DNA from: Rhizophagus sp. LPA8_4_AMF
Taxonomy: Eukaryota; Glomeromycota; Glomeromycetes; Glomerales; Glomeraceae
Length of the DNA stretch: 20,084 nt
Assembly (NCBI GenBank): GCA_021464525.1
Contig: JADRCO010001347.1
Coordinates: 1-20,084, forward strand
Direction: 5' to 3'
This document shows positions 1 through 10,318 of the stretch, piece by piece. The notes beneath the pieces were generated by a model that worked only from the letters and a program-made list of their open reading frames with translations, searched no databases and was not told where the DNA came from. The position numbers were made by a program, and so were the translations under genes. Each line of letters starts with the position of its first letter. Position 1 is the first letter of the stretch.

Positions 1-2578
1 TTTTTTAAACATTTTCGAAAATTATTTTTTTTTTTTTTTTTTTTTCAGCCACCAACGTAATTAAAAAAATATTTATTATTTTCAAATAACCAGAAAAAAA
101 AAAAGCATTATTTTTTTTTTTTTTATTATTTTTTACGTAATCTATAAGAATTTCTTTAAAAAAAAAAAATTCCATTTTTCTAATACAATTATTTTGCGTT
201 TTTTTTCTAGTTTTATTATGATAAACGTTACATAACTTTAGCCAACTCTGAAGGTCTTATCAAACTATAAAAGATTAATAATCATAGATACCATAGATCC
301 TCTTTTTTTTTTGCCTATTTAACCTTGATTTATTCTTATCCGTTATTTATCCGATTCTGATTAAATAATAATTTTACAATGAAAGTTTAAAAATACATAT
401 TAAAAAAAATACGCTATTTTTATTTTCATATGACTAATATACTAAATAATAATATATAAAGTAATAATAAATCTAATTATATATATATAATTACTTATAC
501 TTTATATTTACTAATATGTATTATATGCCCATATATATATATATTGTACTCTTTTTGTTACTAATATGTATTATACTTAGTATATATATTTAGTATATAA
601 TTACTTAATTACTTAATATCTTTAATTACTTAGTAACATGTGTCCATTTAATATGTATTATGTATGTTTGACAGAAACAAAATTTGATTTTGTCGATTGG
701 TGAATATATAACTAATTGTTGAACAATGTACGAACCACTATCAACTGCGTCATAAAATGTTATAATACCAATATCCCGGTATCTAAATTTAAATTAGGTG
801 AAAATAGGTAAGGTGCTAAAAAAATATCATTTTAAGCCATTTTATAAGGGGGGGGGGGAAGAATGAAGCGAGAGAAGGAATTAGGGGGAGATTGTCCGTA
901 TTGCGGAACAACGGAAAGTTTTAAATTATTATTATTCTCTTTTTTTTTTTCTCTTTTTCTTTCTATATTGTAATAAGAAAATCTTGACGCTAAAGATTTT
1001 ATAGTAATATTATTCACAATGCTTTGCCAATTTTCACCATTTACAGCCTAAAGATTTTTTTTTTCGGCCTAAAAAAAATTTGTTTTTCTTTTTTTAAAAT
1101 GGGATTTTTTTTAAAAAAAAGAGATGTACCATAGAGAAATGCATCATGACAATGTTCATGTTTCGAATATGTCGAAAAATGCAAGACTAAATTATTATTA
1201 TTGTAACTCAAACAAAAATAAATTAAGTAACAAAACCAGAATTTAAAGTTTGAGCTTTAAAGTTTAAGTTTAAACATATATATTAATTTTATTATATGTT
1301 ATATATATACATGTATTTTTAAAACCGTAATACAAAAATTAAAACATTGGAATTTACGTCGTACATTATATTTTTGTAAACCAAATTTGATTATAAAAGA
1401 AAAAAAGCATTGTCTTAAAAAATTCTTTTAAATATTATTCCTTTTTGGATAACGTAAGGATTATTTGGAATTTTAAGGTATTGTAATCATATACATAAAT
1501 GAGTGTATATACATAAATGGGTATACTGTATTATATTATATATACTCTACATAAATGGTTATTATAAAAAAAATGTGCTAATATTTTTTTTTATAATTTT
1601 GTGATTATTTAAAAACATGGAACATGGTACGATGGCACAGTAACTTTAAGAACATACTAAGATTATGCCAGAAGAAATACGTACAATATATTTTAAATAT
1701 ATTAATAATACATTAATATAATTATATAATTATATATCACATATATTAACTTTTAACAGTTAATATACTATATATTATACATATTTTTTTTTTTTTAATT
1801 TGCGCTTCACCTTTTTTCATTAAGGTACAGTGATTATAAGAGAATAATATATGATCAAGAAATTATAGTGATAATGTGATATAAAAGGAATCATTAATTG
1901 TTTGGTTTCACTTTTTATCCAAATTCAGCAATAATTGGTAAATCGTCATTTTTTTTAGTAAACAATATATATAACAATATCAATTAGTATAATACATTAT
2001 AGATGAAAATACTTTTTGGATGATTAAATATAGTATTATTAATATGATAATCGAACCCGTATTTTACATTAACTTTTTAATAAAAAGGAAAAAGAAGTAA
2101 AACCATTATAAAAAGACCTCAAACATCCTGATCTTCAAAAAAAAAAATATAATAATCAAAATTACCACTCTTAAAACCGAAAAAAAAAAGACAAACAGTT
2201 TTTTTTTTTTTTAAAACCCTCCTTTTTTTTTTTTAACGAAAAATTTTTAATAAAGTTACAAATTTTACAAAAAATTTAATTTTTCAGGGAAAGATTAAAT
2301 TTTTTGTATTATAAATTACTGTATAAAAAAAATTTCACTTTTCTCCTTTTGTATAATATATAAATAAATCAGCGAAACATAACCAAAGCATTATTATTTG
2401 GAATTTGCCAAACCTAAATTACATCTTTGTACAATATATAAATAATCCGACTTTTTAAAACATATAAATAACCCGACGAAAATAATCAAATTTTATTTTG
2501 TAAAAAAAAAAACATTATCATATTCTCCCTCTCAAAAAAACAAATAGTTTTTCGATCAAAAAAATATATATATAAAAT
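1..2578. other. AT-rich intergenic region, no gene seen
   Basis: About 2.6 kb of A/T homopolymer tracts and AT dinucleotide runs upstream of the multidomain gene. I found no convincing coding stretch on either strand. Small local features are an isolated run of eleven G at 848-858, three copies of TACATAAATG between about 1492 and 1557, and repeated AT-rich promoter-like motifs near the 3' end, listed separately. A 61-codon minus-strand frame at 832-1017 reads through the G run and a poly-A-derived Lys/Glu stretch and is not credible. Confidence 0.7.
2356..2476 (+). promoter_or_regulatory. Three spaced AT-rich direct repeats upstream of the multidomain gene
   Basis: A motif close to ATATAAATAAYCCGAC occurs three times, at about 2356-2374, 2436-2451 and 2462-2476. 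The first copy is divergent (ATAAATCAGCG); the last two share CCGAC. The copies lie 100-220 bases before the start codon and contain TATAAAT cores, so they could act as TATA elements or repeated regulator sites. Their function is inferred from position and repetition only. A further TATATATATAAAAT lies directly against the start codon at 2565-2578. Confidence 0.35.
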
Positions 2579-5500
2579 ATGTCTTACACATCGATATCAC
2601 ATTCATCACAACCGATCTCAAAGAATTCCCATATAGGAATAATAGGTGCCGGTCCTGCTGGCATATCAATTGCTCATTTCTTAAGAAAAGAAGGTTATAA
2701 TAATTTAACTTTATTAGAATCTTCTTCTCATATAGCAGGAAAATCTGCTACTTTCTTTCATGAAAATCGAGGTTACGACGTAGGAGCATTGATGGTCGGT
2801 CATAATTACACAAACGTTAAATCTCTCGCTTCTGAATTTGATTGTCCTCTTGAAACATTTACCGGTCGTGCATTAGATATTGAAAATAATGATATATTAG
2901 TTAATGATACAAATAAAATTGGAATTTATTCTAAATTACTTCCAAATATAAGTCATTATTTAGAGGAAAAACAATCTTTTTTGGATATTTCTCATCCTGG
3001 TCATGGTCAATTAAGTGAACGTGAATTATACGCTCCTATTACTCAATTTTTAAAAGATCGTAATATGTCTTATTTAAAAGATGCTTGGAGTTTGGCTTAT
3101 ACTAGTGCTGGTTATGGTTATATCCAGGATGATATACCCGCTGCTTATTTCTTAAAGTTCATCGAAAATTCCGAAAACACCATTTCATATTTTAAAAACG
3201 GTTTCCAAGATTTTTGGTCAAAGATGTCCAAAGTATGTATACCTTTTTTTTAAAAAAGCTTTTATTATTTTTACTATTTTTTAACTTTACTAATTTACTA
3301 TTTAACCATTAAAATTTCCTATAATTCCCCATTAAAAGAACCTCAATGTAATTTACAATTCCAAAGTAATTTCCATTGACCGCTCCCTAAAACAAAAAAA
3401 CTTAGGTCCTATCCTCGTTACCATAAAAAACTCTCTCAATAATTTTGTACAAACATTAGCTTTTGATAACATAATAATTGCCACAAACCCTCGTCAAACT
3501 GAACAATTCATTACTACCCCATCACCACTGGAATCTCATCTTTTCTCTCAAGTTATTACCTTTGATTTTTATACTATTATTGCAACTGTAAAAAATTTAT
3601 CAACAAAAGTTGGAATGACAACAATACCAAAATATTGTTCTGATAAACGTTATGTTGGTCACGTGACTGCCTATTATTGTGCTCATGCCGGTGTTCCAAC
3701 TTATATATTTTACGCTTATGGAAATAAAGATATTGGGCATGAACAAGTTACTGAATTATTAAAACAAGATATAATATCTATGGGCGGTGAATTAGAAGAA
3801 ATTCATTATAATCAACGTTGGGATTTCTTCCCTCATGGTAATTACTAATTATATAATTTGTGTAGTATAATAATTTTTCTCACTTACTTACTTTTTTTTT
3901 TTTTTCTTAGTTTCATCTTTAAGTATGGCTAGAGGTTTTTATAGTAAAGTTGAAAATGTTCAAGGAGAACATGGAACTTTTTACGTTGGCGGCTGGTTAG
4001 ATTTCGAACTTACCGAAAATTGTATTTCATACTCACGTGACTTGGTCCGACGTTTCTTTAATCTATCAGGAAATAATGAAAAATCATTACATTTACCTGT
4101 TCTACCTCATATTGATATTAAACCTGCTTCAAATCTTAATTGGGGTATGCTTTTACGTTTAGCAGCAAAAAGATATCCTGATAAAGTAGCCTTCACTTGG
4201 GTAGATGTTAACTTACGTGAAGAATCAAAAATTACTTATGCAGAATTATATAAACAAGCAAGATGTGTTGCTCATTATTTAAGAAATAACGCAGGTCATA
4301 AAGTTGGTGATCCTATTTTACTCTGTTACGCTCCAGGTCTTAAATTTTTACCTATATTATTTGGATGTATGTTGGCAGGAATTATTGCTGTTCCTATAGC
4401 TCCTCCAAATCTTGCTACAGCTGATAAAGATATTGCAAGATTTAAATATTTGGCTCAAACAACTGGTGCTAAATTAGTATTCTCTGATAAAAATTATATG
4501 CTTTACACAAAATTATACGCTGCTAAAAGTTATTTTGGTTTTGGAAAAAAAATTGAATGGCCTGAAGATTTAATTTGGGTAGAAGGGGAACAGATTATTA
4601 CATCACGTGATTTATTCGATGAAAAATTGATTGATGAAATTGATAGTGATAATGTTGCAGTTTTACAATTTTCTTCCGGAAGTACTGGTGATCCTAAAGG
4701 TGTTATGTTAACTCATAAGAATTTAATACATAACGTTGACCTTATGCAAAATGAAATAGAACTTGGACCTGATGATACTATAGCTTTTTGGGTACCACAA
4801 TTTCATGATTTGGGCTTAATTGGAGGTTTCTTAAATACAATACGTGGAGGTTGTAATTCTGTTGTAATGTCACCTTTAACATTTTTACAAAAACCTGAAA
4901 GTTGGTTACAAATGATAACAAATTATCAAGCTACATTTACTGCTGCACCAAATTTTGCTTATGAATTAGCTGCACGAAAATGTGATAGTAATAGTATAAA
5001 AAATTTAAATTTGAATTCTATAAGAGGTGCTTTTAATGGTGCTGAACCTGTACGTTGGTCAACTTTAAAATCTTTTGCTAAAAAATTCGGTCCTGCAGGA
5101 TTTAAACTTTCAATGTTTAAATGCCTTTATGGTTTAGCTGAACATTGTGCTTATTCTGTAGGATTTAGAAATCTTCATGATATACCTACAGTTATTGATA
5201 TTGATCCCATTCCACTTCGTGAAGGTCGAGTTAAAGTTCGTAGTAATACATTAACTAATAGTAATAATGATAATTCTCCTGCAAATAATATAGTTTCAAC
5301 TGGTGTACCTAATTTAATGATGCAAGTTGAAGTTAGAGTTGTAGATCAAGAAACTAAAAAACTTTGTTCTCCAAATACTATTGGTGAAGTTTGGGTATCA
5401 AGTCCAAGTGTAGGTAAAGGTTATTATGGTAAAGAAAAAATAAGTGAAGAAATATTTAGAGCCAAATTGGATAATGATGATCATGGTAATTGGATTAATG

Positions 5501-7765
5501 ATAATGGTAGTTTCCTAAGAACCGGTGATCTTGGATTCTTATATAATGGTGAATTATTTATTACAGGACGTGTAAGTATATTAATATATATATATATATA
5601 TGTATTTTTAATGTGTATATATATTTTTTTATTAAAAGTTTTTTTTTTTTTTATAGCAAAAAGATGTTATTATTATAAATGGAAAAAATCATTATCCTCA
5701 AGATATCGAATTGACAGTTCAAGAATGTCATAATGCAATTCGACCTGGATGTATTTGCGCAATAAATCATACTGATGTTGAAAATGGTACAGATTCACTT
5801 ATTATCCTCGTAGAAATTCGTCAACAAAAAGATATTAAACAAGAACTTTTACAAGAAATTTGTGATTGTATCGCAAGAGCTGTACCAGGAAATCATGGTC
5901 TTTCATGTCAACGTATTGTAATATTAAGACAACATAGTATACCAAAAACAACAAGTGGAAAACTTCAACGTGCAAAAGCAAAAGATTTATTACTTAATGG
6001 TTCAATGGATAAAAAGATTATAACCAGCGTAGGAGAAATTGTACTAGATCCCATGAATGAAGTTGTTATTAAAGAAAAGAAACCTGAAAAGAAACCTTTA
6101 ATGAACTTGGAAACAATTCAGCAAAAAATTGCCGTTAACGTACATAAAGTCTCTAAATTAGCCTCCAAATTATCAATTGATGAAATTGATGTTAAAGTAA
6201 ATTTAATTACAACTTACGGATTTGATTCATTAGCTGCCGTTCAATTAACTGCATGTCTTAAAGATGAATTTGGTATTGAAATAGCCCCTGCTCTTTTATT
6301 GGATTTACCTACAATATCTGATTTAGCCGGTCATATATTAAACCAATTATCTGCCATCAATTCTGAAGAATATGATGAGGGAGAAGATGAGAATTCTACT
6401 TTATCATTGAGAGATATTCAAGAAAAAATTACTAGTCATGTACATATGATTTCAAAATTAGCCTCAAAAATCCCAAAGAATGAATTGAACATTAATGCAA
6501 ATCTCATCACTGATTATGGTTTTGATTCATTAGCTGCCGTGCAGTTAACCGCTTCAATGAAACAAAGTTTCGGTATTGAAGTAGCTCCCGCATTATTATA
6601 TGATGTTCATACTATTGCAGATTTAAGTAATCATATTCATAAATTACTTGTTGAAGAATCACGTACCAATAAAATGAAATCAAGAAAATCTCACGTCATT
6701 ACATCTACTACTACTCAAGAAAATGATTTAATATTCGAAGATGATGGAAAAGAAGATCCAATAATAGTACCTTTAGCTCCAAAGAATGTTGTTAATAAAC
6801 ATAATTCACCACTTTATTGTATACATCCTTTATTAGGTAATGTTGCAAGTTATGTCTTCCTTGCCAAGAATCTTGGAATAAACAGACCTGTATATGGAAT
6901 TCAAGCTCCAAGTGATGTTGATAATGATATTAAAGTTATTGCTAAAAGATATGTAAGAGCTATTCTATTACATCAACAAACTCAACCTTATTATTTATGT
7001 GGATATTCTTATGGTGGATTAGTTGCATGGGAAATGGCAAAATTATTACAACAACATGGAGTTAAAGTTGGTGGTCTTTATCTAATTGATGCTCCTGCTC
7101 CACTTCAAAAAAGTGTTCGTAAATTAACTAACGATGAAGAACCACATATAATATGGAAAGATGACATTGAACAATTATTAAATGATGTTGATTCTCAATG
7201 GATGGTTCGTGCCGAAAATGAAGATCCTTCTAAAATTGAAGCATTTAAAAGACAAATTGGAAAATTAATCGCTTCAATGTATTCTTATACTTCCGATCAT
7301 ACAACTATTGAAACAGTACAACAATTTCCAATACATTATTGGAGGGCAAATGATTATGCAGGAAAGACAAGTAATTTATTACTTGATCATCCATCATTTC
7401 ATGAATCAAATTTCGGCTGGGAACAATATCAAGGTGAAATAACCTTTCATCGTCCAATATCAGGACATCATTATAATGTATTACGTGAAGAAACAGCGGG
7501 ACGTTTGGCAAGAGAATTTGATATGCCAATACAAAATAGAAGAAGTAGTATGGATCTTAGACCATTAATGTTAGAAAAAGTTGCTACTTCACAACGTGGA
7601 AGTCCTAATTCATCATCATCATCACTTGGAAAAAGTTTTCCTTTACTCAAAGGTTCCGATAAAAAGAATATGACTAGTATAATATTAAAAACACAAATCC
7701 CGTTACCTGTTGCAATAATAGGAATGTTTATCTGCATGTATTTTTATAACGTTGCTTTCTTATAA
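2579..7765 (+). CDS. Multidomain protein: FAD oxidoreductase - FAAL-like AMP ligase - ACP - ACP - thioesterase - membrane tail
   Basis: Four exons (2579-3232, 3339-3837, 3911-5571, 5657-7765) join in phase into 1640 residues. Introns of 106, 73 and 85 bases are GT-AG; the first acceptor (AAAAG) is weak but keeps the frame. Residues ~18-435 form an FAD/NAD(P)-binding Rossmann oxidoreductase of the amine-oxidase type: GAGPAG at 23-28, acidic E47, and a C-terminal FYVGG motif. Residues ~455-1050 are an adenylation domain of fatty-acyl-AMP-ligase type: SSGSTGDPKGV near 639-649, PQFHDLGLIGG at 680-690, NGAEPV, TGDLGF at 922-927, GRQKDVIIINGKNHYPQDIE across the last splice, and a PKTTSGKLQR lysine near 1040. 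Two carrier domains each carry YGFDSLAAVQL, with phosphopantetheine serines at 1129 and 1229. A thioesterase follows (GYSYG with Ser1389, Asp1416, His1542 of SGHH). Residues ~1617-1640 are a hydrophobic tail. The domains imply activation, carrier loading, oxidation and release of an acyl chain; the substrate is unknown. No ketosynthase, acyltransferase or condensation domain is present. Confidence 0.9.
7672..7765 (+). other. C-terminal tail segment shared with the dynamin-like gene
   Basis: The last ~31 codons encode TSIILK, then TQIPLP, AI, ICMYFYNV and a hydrophobic end. This is a single membrane-spanning stretch with almost no residues after it, as in tail-anchored proteins. The same segment ends the dynamin-like protein at 14566-14659. 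From the TQIPLP codons to the stop, roughly three quarters of the nucleotide positions agree, and the resemblance fades about 25 bases upstream. An MPS/SSSSS-type low-complexity linker precedes the tail here. Confidence 0.85.
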
Positions 7766-8191
7766 AAATTATGTAAGATATTATTGATATTATTGATATT
7801 ATTGTAAATTTTATTTTTCTTTCTTTTTTTTTTGTATTCTATTTTTGATATTTCGATATAATCTTTTGGTTTCTATTTCACGGCGGAAAAAAATTTCATA
7901 TATATATTTATTATTTATCTTTAAAAAACTTTTTTTAAAAAAAAATACGAACTTTTTTAACACTCGGAAAAAAAAAAAAAAAATTTTTTTTTTACAACTA
8001 ATTTAGCGCTTTTTTTTTTCTCAAAATTTTCATTTCGATTTTTATTTATCACGACATTTATATTTTATTTATTACATCATATTTATCATATTGTATTTTT
8101 TATCGTTGTTATATAAATTGTACATATACACTTTATTATTTTAATAAAAGCATATTATCAATTAAAAAAAAAAAATATTTAAATGTTAATT
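7766..8191. other. 3' flank and intergenic DNA after the multidomain gene
   Basis: AT-rich DNA with a short TATTATTGA triplication right after the stop (about 7777-7805), long A and T runs, and one AATAAA at 8143-8148. That hexamer could be a polyadenylation signal, though it would imply an unusually long 3' untranslated region. No other gene is seen here. Confidence 0.5.
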
Positions 8192-8335
8192 ATGCTATTT
8201 AAATCTTATATACATGCAGGGGGACGTCTTTATATTTCTTTTGAGGGTTGGGATAGATTAGATCTCGTCAACGGTTATTCCATATTAGGTGATCCATTTC
8301 CAAACATAAATTTTCGAAATTTTTTTTTAAATTGA
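8192..8335 (+). CDS. Small open reading frame (47 codons), possible uORF or exon relic, unassigned
   Basis: A 47-codon frame starts MLFKSYIHAGGRLYISFEGW and continues DRLDLVNGYSILGDPF before a stop. Its middle (about 8215-8305) is richer in G and C than its surroundings and has a balanced residue mix, unlike the flanking homopolymer runs. I do not recognise the sequence. The preceding ATACATGCAG could also be a splice acceptor, which would make this an exon relic. It lies about 100 bases upstream of the NRK start, so a short upstream reading frame in that transcript is another possibility. It may still be chance. Confidence 0.2.
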   Translation: MLFKSYIHAGGRLYISFEGWDRLDLVNGYSILGDPFPNINFRNFFLN

Positions 8336-8438
8336 GCAAAAATTGAGCCCAAAAAAAAAAAAAAATTTTTTTTTTTTCTTCTCTTTCATTTTCATTTTTG
8401 ATTTACGTATATTTACGTATATTTAAGTAAAAAAAAAA

Positions 8439-9931
8439 ATGACAAATAGAAAAGTTGTTACAGTAGGAATTAGGTAAAAAAAATTAAAAGATTTCTATAT
8501 GTTTGATATGTTTATATGTTAAATCATTATTGATTAATATATGTTTGATATGTTAATTATTATCGATATTTGTTTGATATATGTTTGATATATTAATGAT
8601 TATCGATATCGATTAATATATTATCGATATATGTTTGATATATGTTTGATATGTTAATTATCATCGATTAATATATATTTATATTCTTATAATTTATATA
8701 TATGCGTATTTTTTCTTTTTTTTTTTGATAGTGGAGCATCATGTTCAGGTAAAACTGTACGTAAATTATTATTAATTAAATTATTATTATTTAATTTTTT
8801 TTGAATTGATTTTGATTTAATACGAAAAAAATTAACATTTTTTTTTTTATTTAATAGACATTGGTTAGATGGTTAGAAAAAATCTTTCCAAATATACAAA
8901 CGATTTATCAAGATGATTTTTTCAAGGTAAAAAGAAAAAAAATATATATCGATTACAATTGTAACATAACATTTAATAAAATTTTTTTTCAATTTTTCCT
9001 CTTTTAAACCTAACAATTATTTTTCTTTTTTAAAGCCTGAAAAAGAAATTCCAATTGATCCAGTAACAAAACTAGAAAATTGGGATTGTCCTGAAGCAGT
9101 GGATTTTAATAAATTTACCAAAATACTTCATCAATTACATACAACTGGTACTTTACCATCAACATTTGAATCCAAAGAAAGTAAGAATGAACGTAAAGAT
9201 ATTGAAACGATTGAATTAAATGATTTAGCTGAAGAGTTATCTAAAAAAGTCAAAAATTTATTAAAAGAAAAAAAAGATGATAGTAATAATAATAATGATA
9301 ATAATAATCATAATGATGATGATGATGATGAATGGAATTTTTTATTAGTAGATGGATTCTTATTATATGTTAATCAAGATGTTATTAATGAATTGGATAT
9401 TAAATTATTCGTTAATGCTAATTATGATACTTTAAAAAATAGGAGAGAAAATAGAACTGGTTTCGTTACTATGGAAGGTAATGTGTAAAAATATTAAACA
9501 TGTTTTTTAACACGTTTTTTTTTACATTTTTTTTACATGTTCTTTACATGTTCTTTACATGTTCTTTACATTTTTTTTACATGTTTTTTACATGTTTTTT
9601 TACGTTTTTTTTTACGTTTTTTTTTTAACATTGATTTTTATTTTTTTACTCATATTCTTCATATTCTTATATATTCTATATTATAATAGGATTTTGGGTT
9701 GACCCACCAAATTACTTTGATGACATAGTTTGGCCAAATTTTGCTAAAGCTAATAAACATATACTTGATAAATTAGAAAAAGGGAATGAAAAGATAGAAA
9801 ATTTAAATTCAGATTCTATTAAAATAGATGATTTAATTATATTAGAATCTGATCATTCTACAATGATATCAAAAAATATTGAAAAGATGGTAATGATGAT
9901 TTTAGATCATATTGCTAATAGGAAAAACTAA
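8439..9931 (+). CDS. NRK1: Nicotinamide riboside kinase
   Basis: Five exons (8439-8473, 8732-8756, 8858-8926, 9036-9477, 9690-9931) join into 270 residues. The enzyme phosphorylates nicotinamide riboside with ATP to give nicotinamide mononucleotide, a salvage route to NAD+. The P-loop GISGASCSGKT (residues 10-20) is spread over the first two exons and followed by TLVRWL. Other family motifs are YQDDFFK (37-43), NWDCPEAVDF, LLVDGFLLY (146-154), RRENRTGF and GFWVDPPNYFDDIVWPNF, the last one created by the final splice. Exon 2 is only 25 bases. An Asn/Asp-rich insert (about 125-141) lies just before the VDGF strand. Introns 1 and 4 are filled with simple repeats. A decayed copy of part of exon 4 lies at 14855-15038. 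The start was chosen because it gives the standard short N-terminus before the P-loop. Confidence 0.92.
8490..8690 (+). repeat. Minisatellite inside NRK intron 1
   Basis: Most of the 258-base first intron consists of irregular copies of a unit near ATATATGTTTGATATGTTAA followed by TTATTATCGAT. TTTGATAT recurs at least seven times and ATCGAT-type segments alternate with it. The array is imperfect, as expected for slippage-driven growth, and it accounts for this intron being much longer than most of its neighbours. Confidence 0.75.
9497..9625 (+). repeat. T-rich tandem repeat inside NRK intron 4
   Basis: The 212-base fourth intron carries about ten imperfect copies of an 11-13 base unit, TTCTTTACATG or TTTTTTTACATG, drifting to TTTTTTTACG at the 3' end. 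It lies between a GTAATG donor and a TAATAG acceptor. Confidence 0.75.
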
Positions 9932-10003
9932 TAAATAATATGTAAATGTATCGATCATGAGAGCACTCTGTATGATTCAATTTTGTGTAATTTATCTAAA
10001 CTC

Positions 10004-10009
10004 AATAAA
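10004..10009 (+). promoter_or_regulatory. Candidate NRK polyadenylation signal (AATAAA)
   Basis: AATAAA lies 73 bases after the NRK stop, in a stretch with more balanced composition than the surrounding A tracts. Spacing and orientation fit a 3' end signal; nothing else supports it. Confidence 0.4.
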
Positions 10010-10061
10010 AATATCTCGATACCAACAAATATTACTTTTGTGGTATGACGGTAATTAGTAT

Positions 10062-10318
10062 GATATGACACTCGTTGTATGTATGGTATAGGATTCTATA
10101 TGTTATAGTTTTAGGGTTAGGATTAGGGTTGGAATTAGCGTTAGGATTAGGGTTAGAATTAGCATTAGGATTAGTGTTAGGAGCTAGGATTAGGGTTAGG
10201 AATTTGGTTAGGAATTTGGTTAGGAATTGGATTAAAAATTAAACTTTAAATATTAAGATTTAAAGTAATTATACAGTATAAATAAAAAACTTACCATACA
10301 TACAATGAAGGTTATATC
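10062..10318. repeat. Inverted-repeat pair bracketing the telomere-like array
   Basis: The 27 bases at 10062-10088 reappear inverted at 10292-10318 with about four mismatches. The inner 14 bases (TTGTATGTATGGTA) are identical. The pair encloses the TTAGGG-like array at 10111-10230 and about 60 bases of AT-rich DNA. I see no clear target duplication, so a MITE-like element is possible but unproven. Confidence 0.5.
10111..10230 (+). repeat. Degenerate interstitial telomere-like repeat (TTAGGG/TTAGGA)
   Basis: About 120 bases are built from TTAGGGTTAGGA-like 12-mers that drift to GGAATTAGCGTTAGGA and then to three copies of GGTTAGGAATTT. TTAGGG is the common fungal and animal telomere unit. The array is internal, flanked by ordinary AT-rich DNA and genes on both sides, and is too mutated to be a working chromosome end. 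Confidence 0.8.

Noticed and set aside
832-1017. 61-codon minus-strand frame
   Set aside because: It is made from a G run (prolines) and an A/T-rich Lys/Glu/Asn tract, with no motif and no splice support.
2579-5733. Treating the FAD domain and the AMP ligase as separate genes
   Set aside because: The phase-1 intron at 3838-3910 and the continuous conserved C-terminal part of the FAD domain (FPH|VSS, then FYVGG) join them in one frame.
7305-7737. Minus-strand frames of 74 and 88 codons
   Set aside because: They lie opposite the thioesterase and tail coding region, which is well supported on the plus strand.
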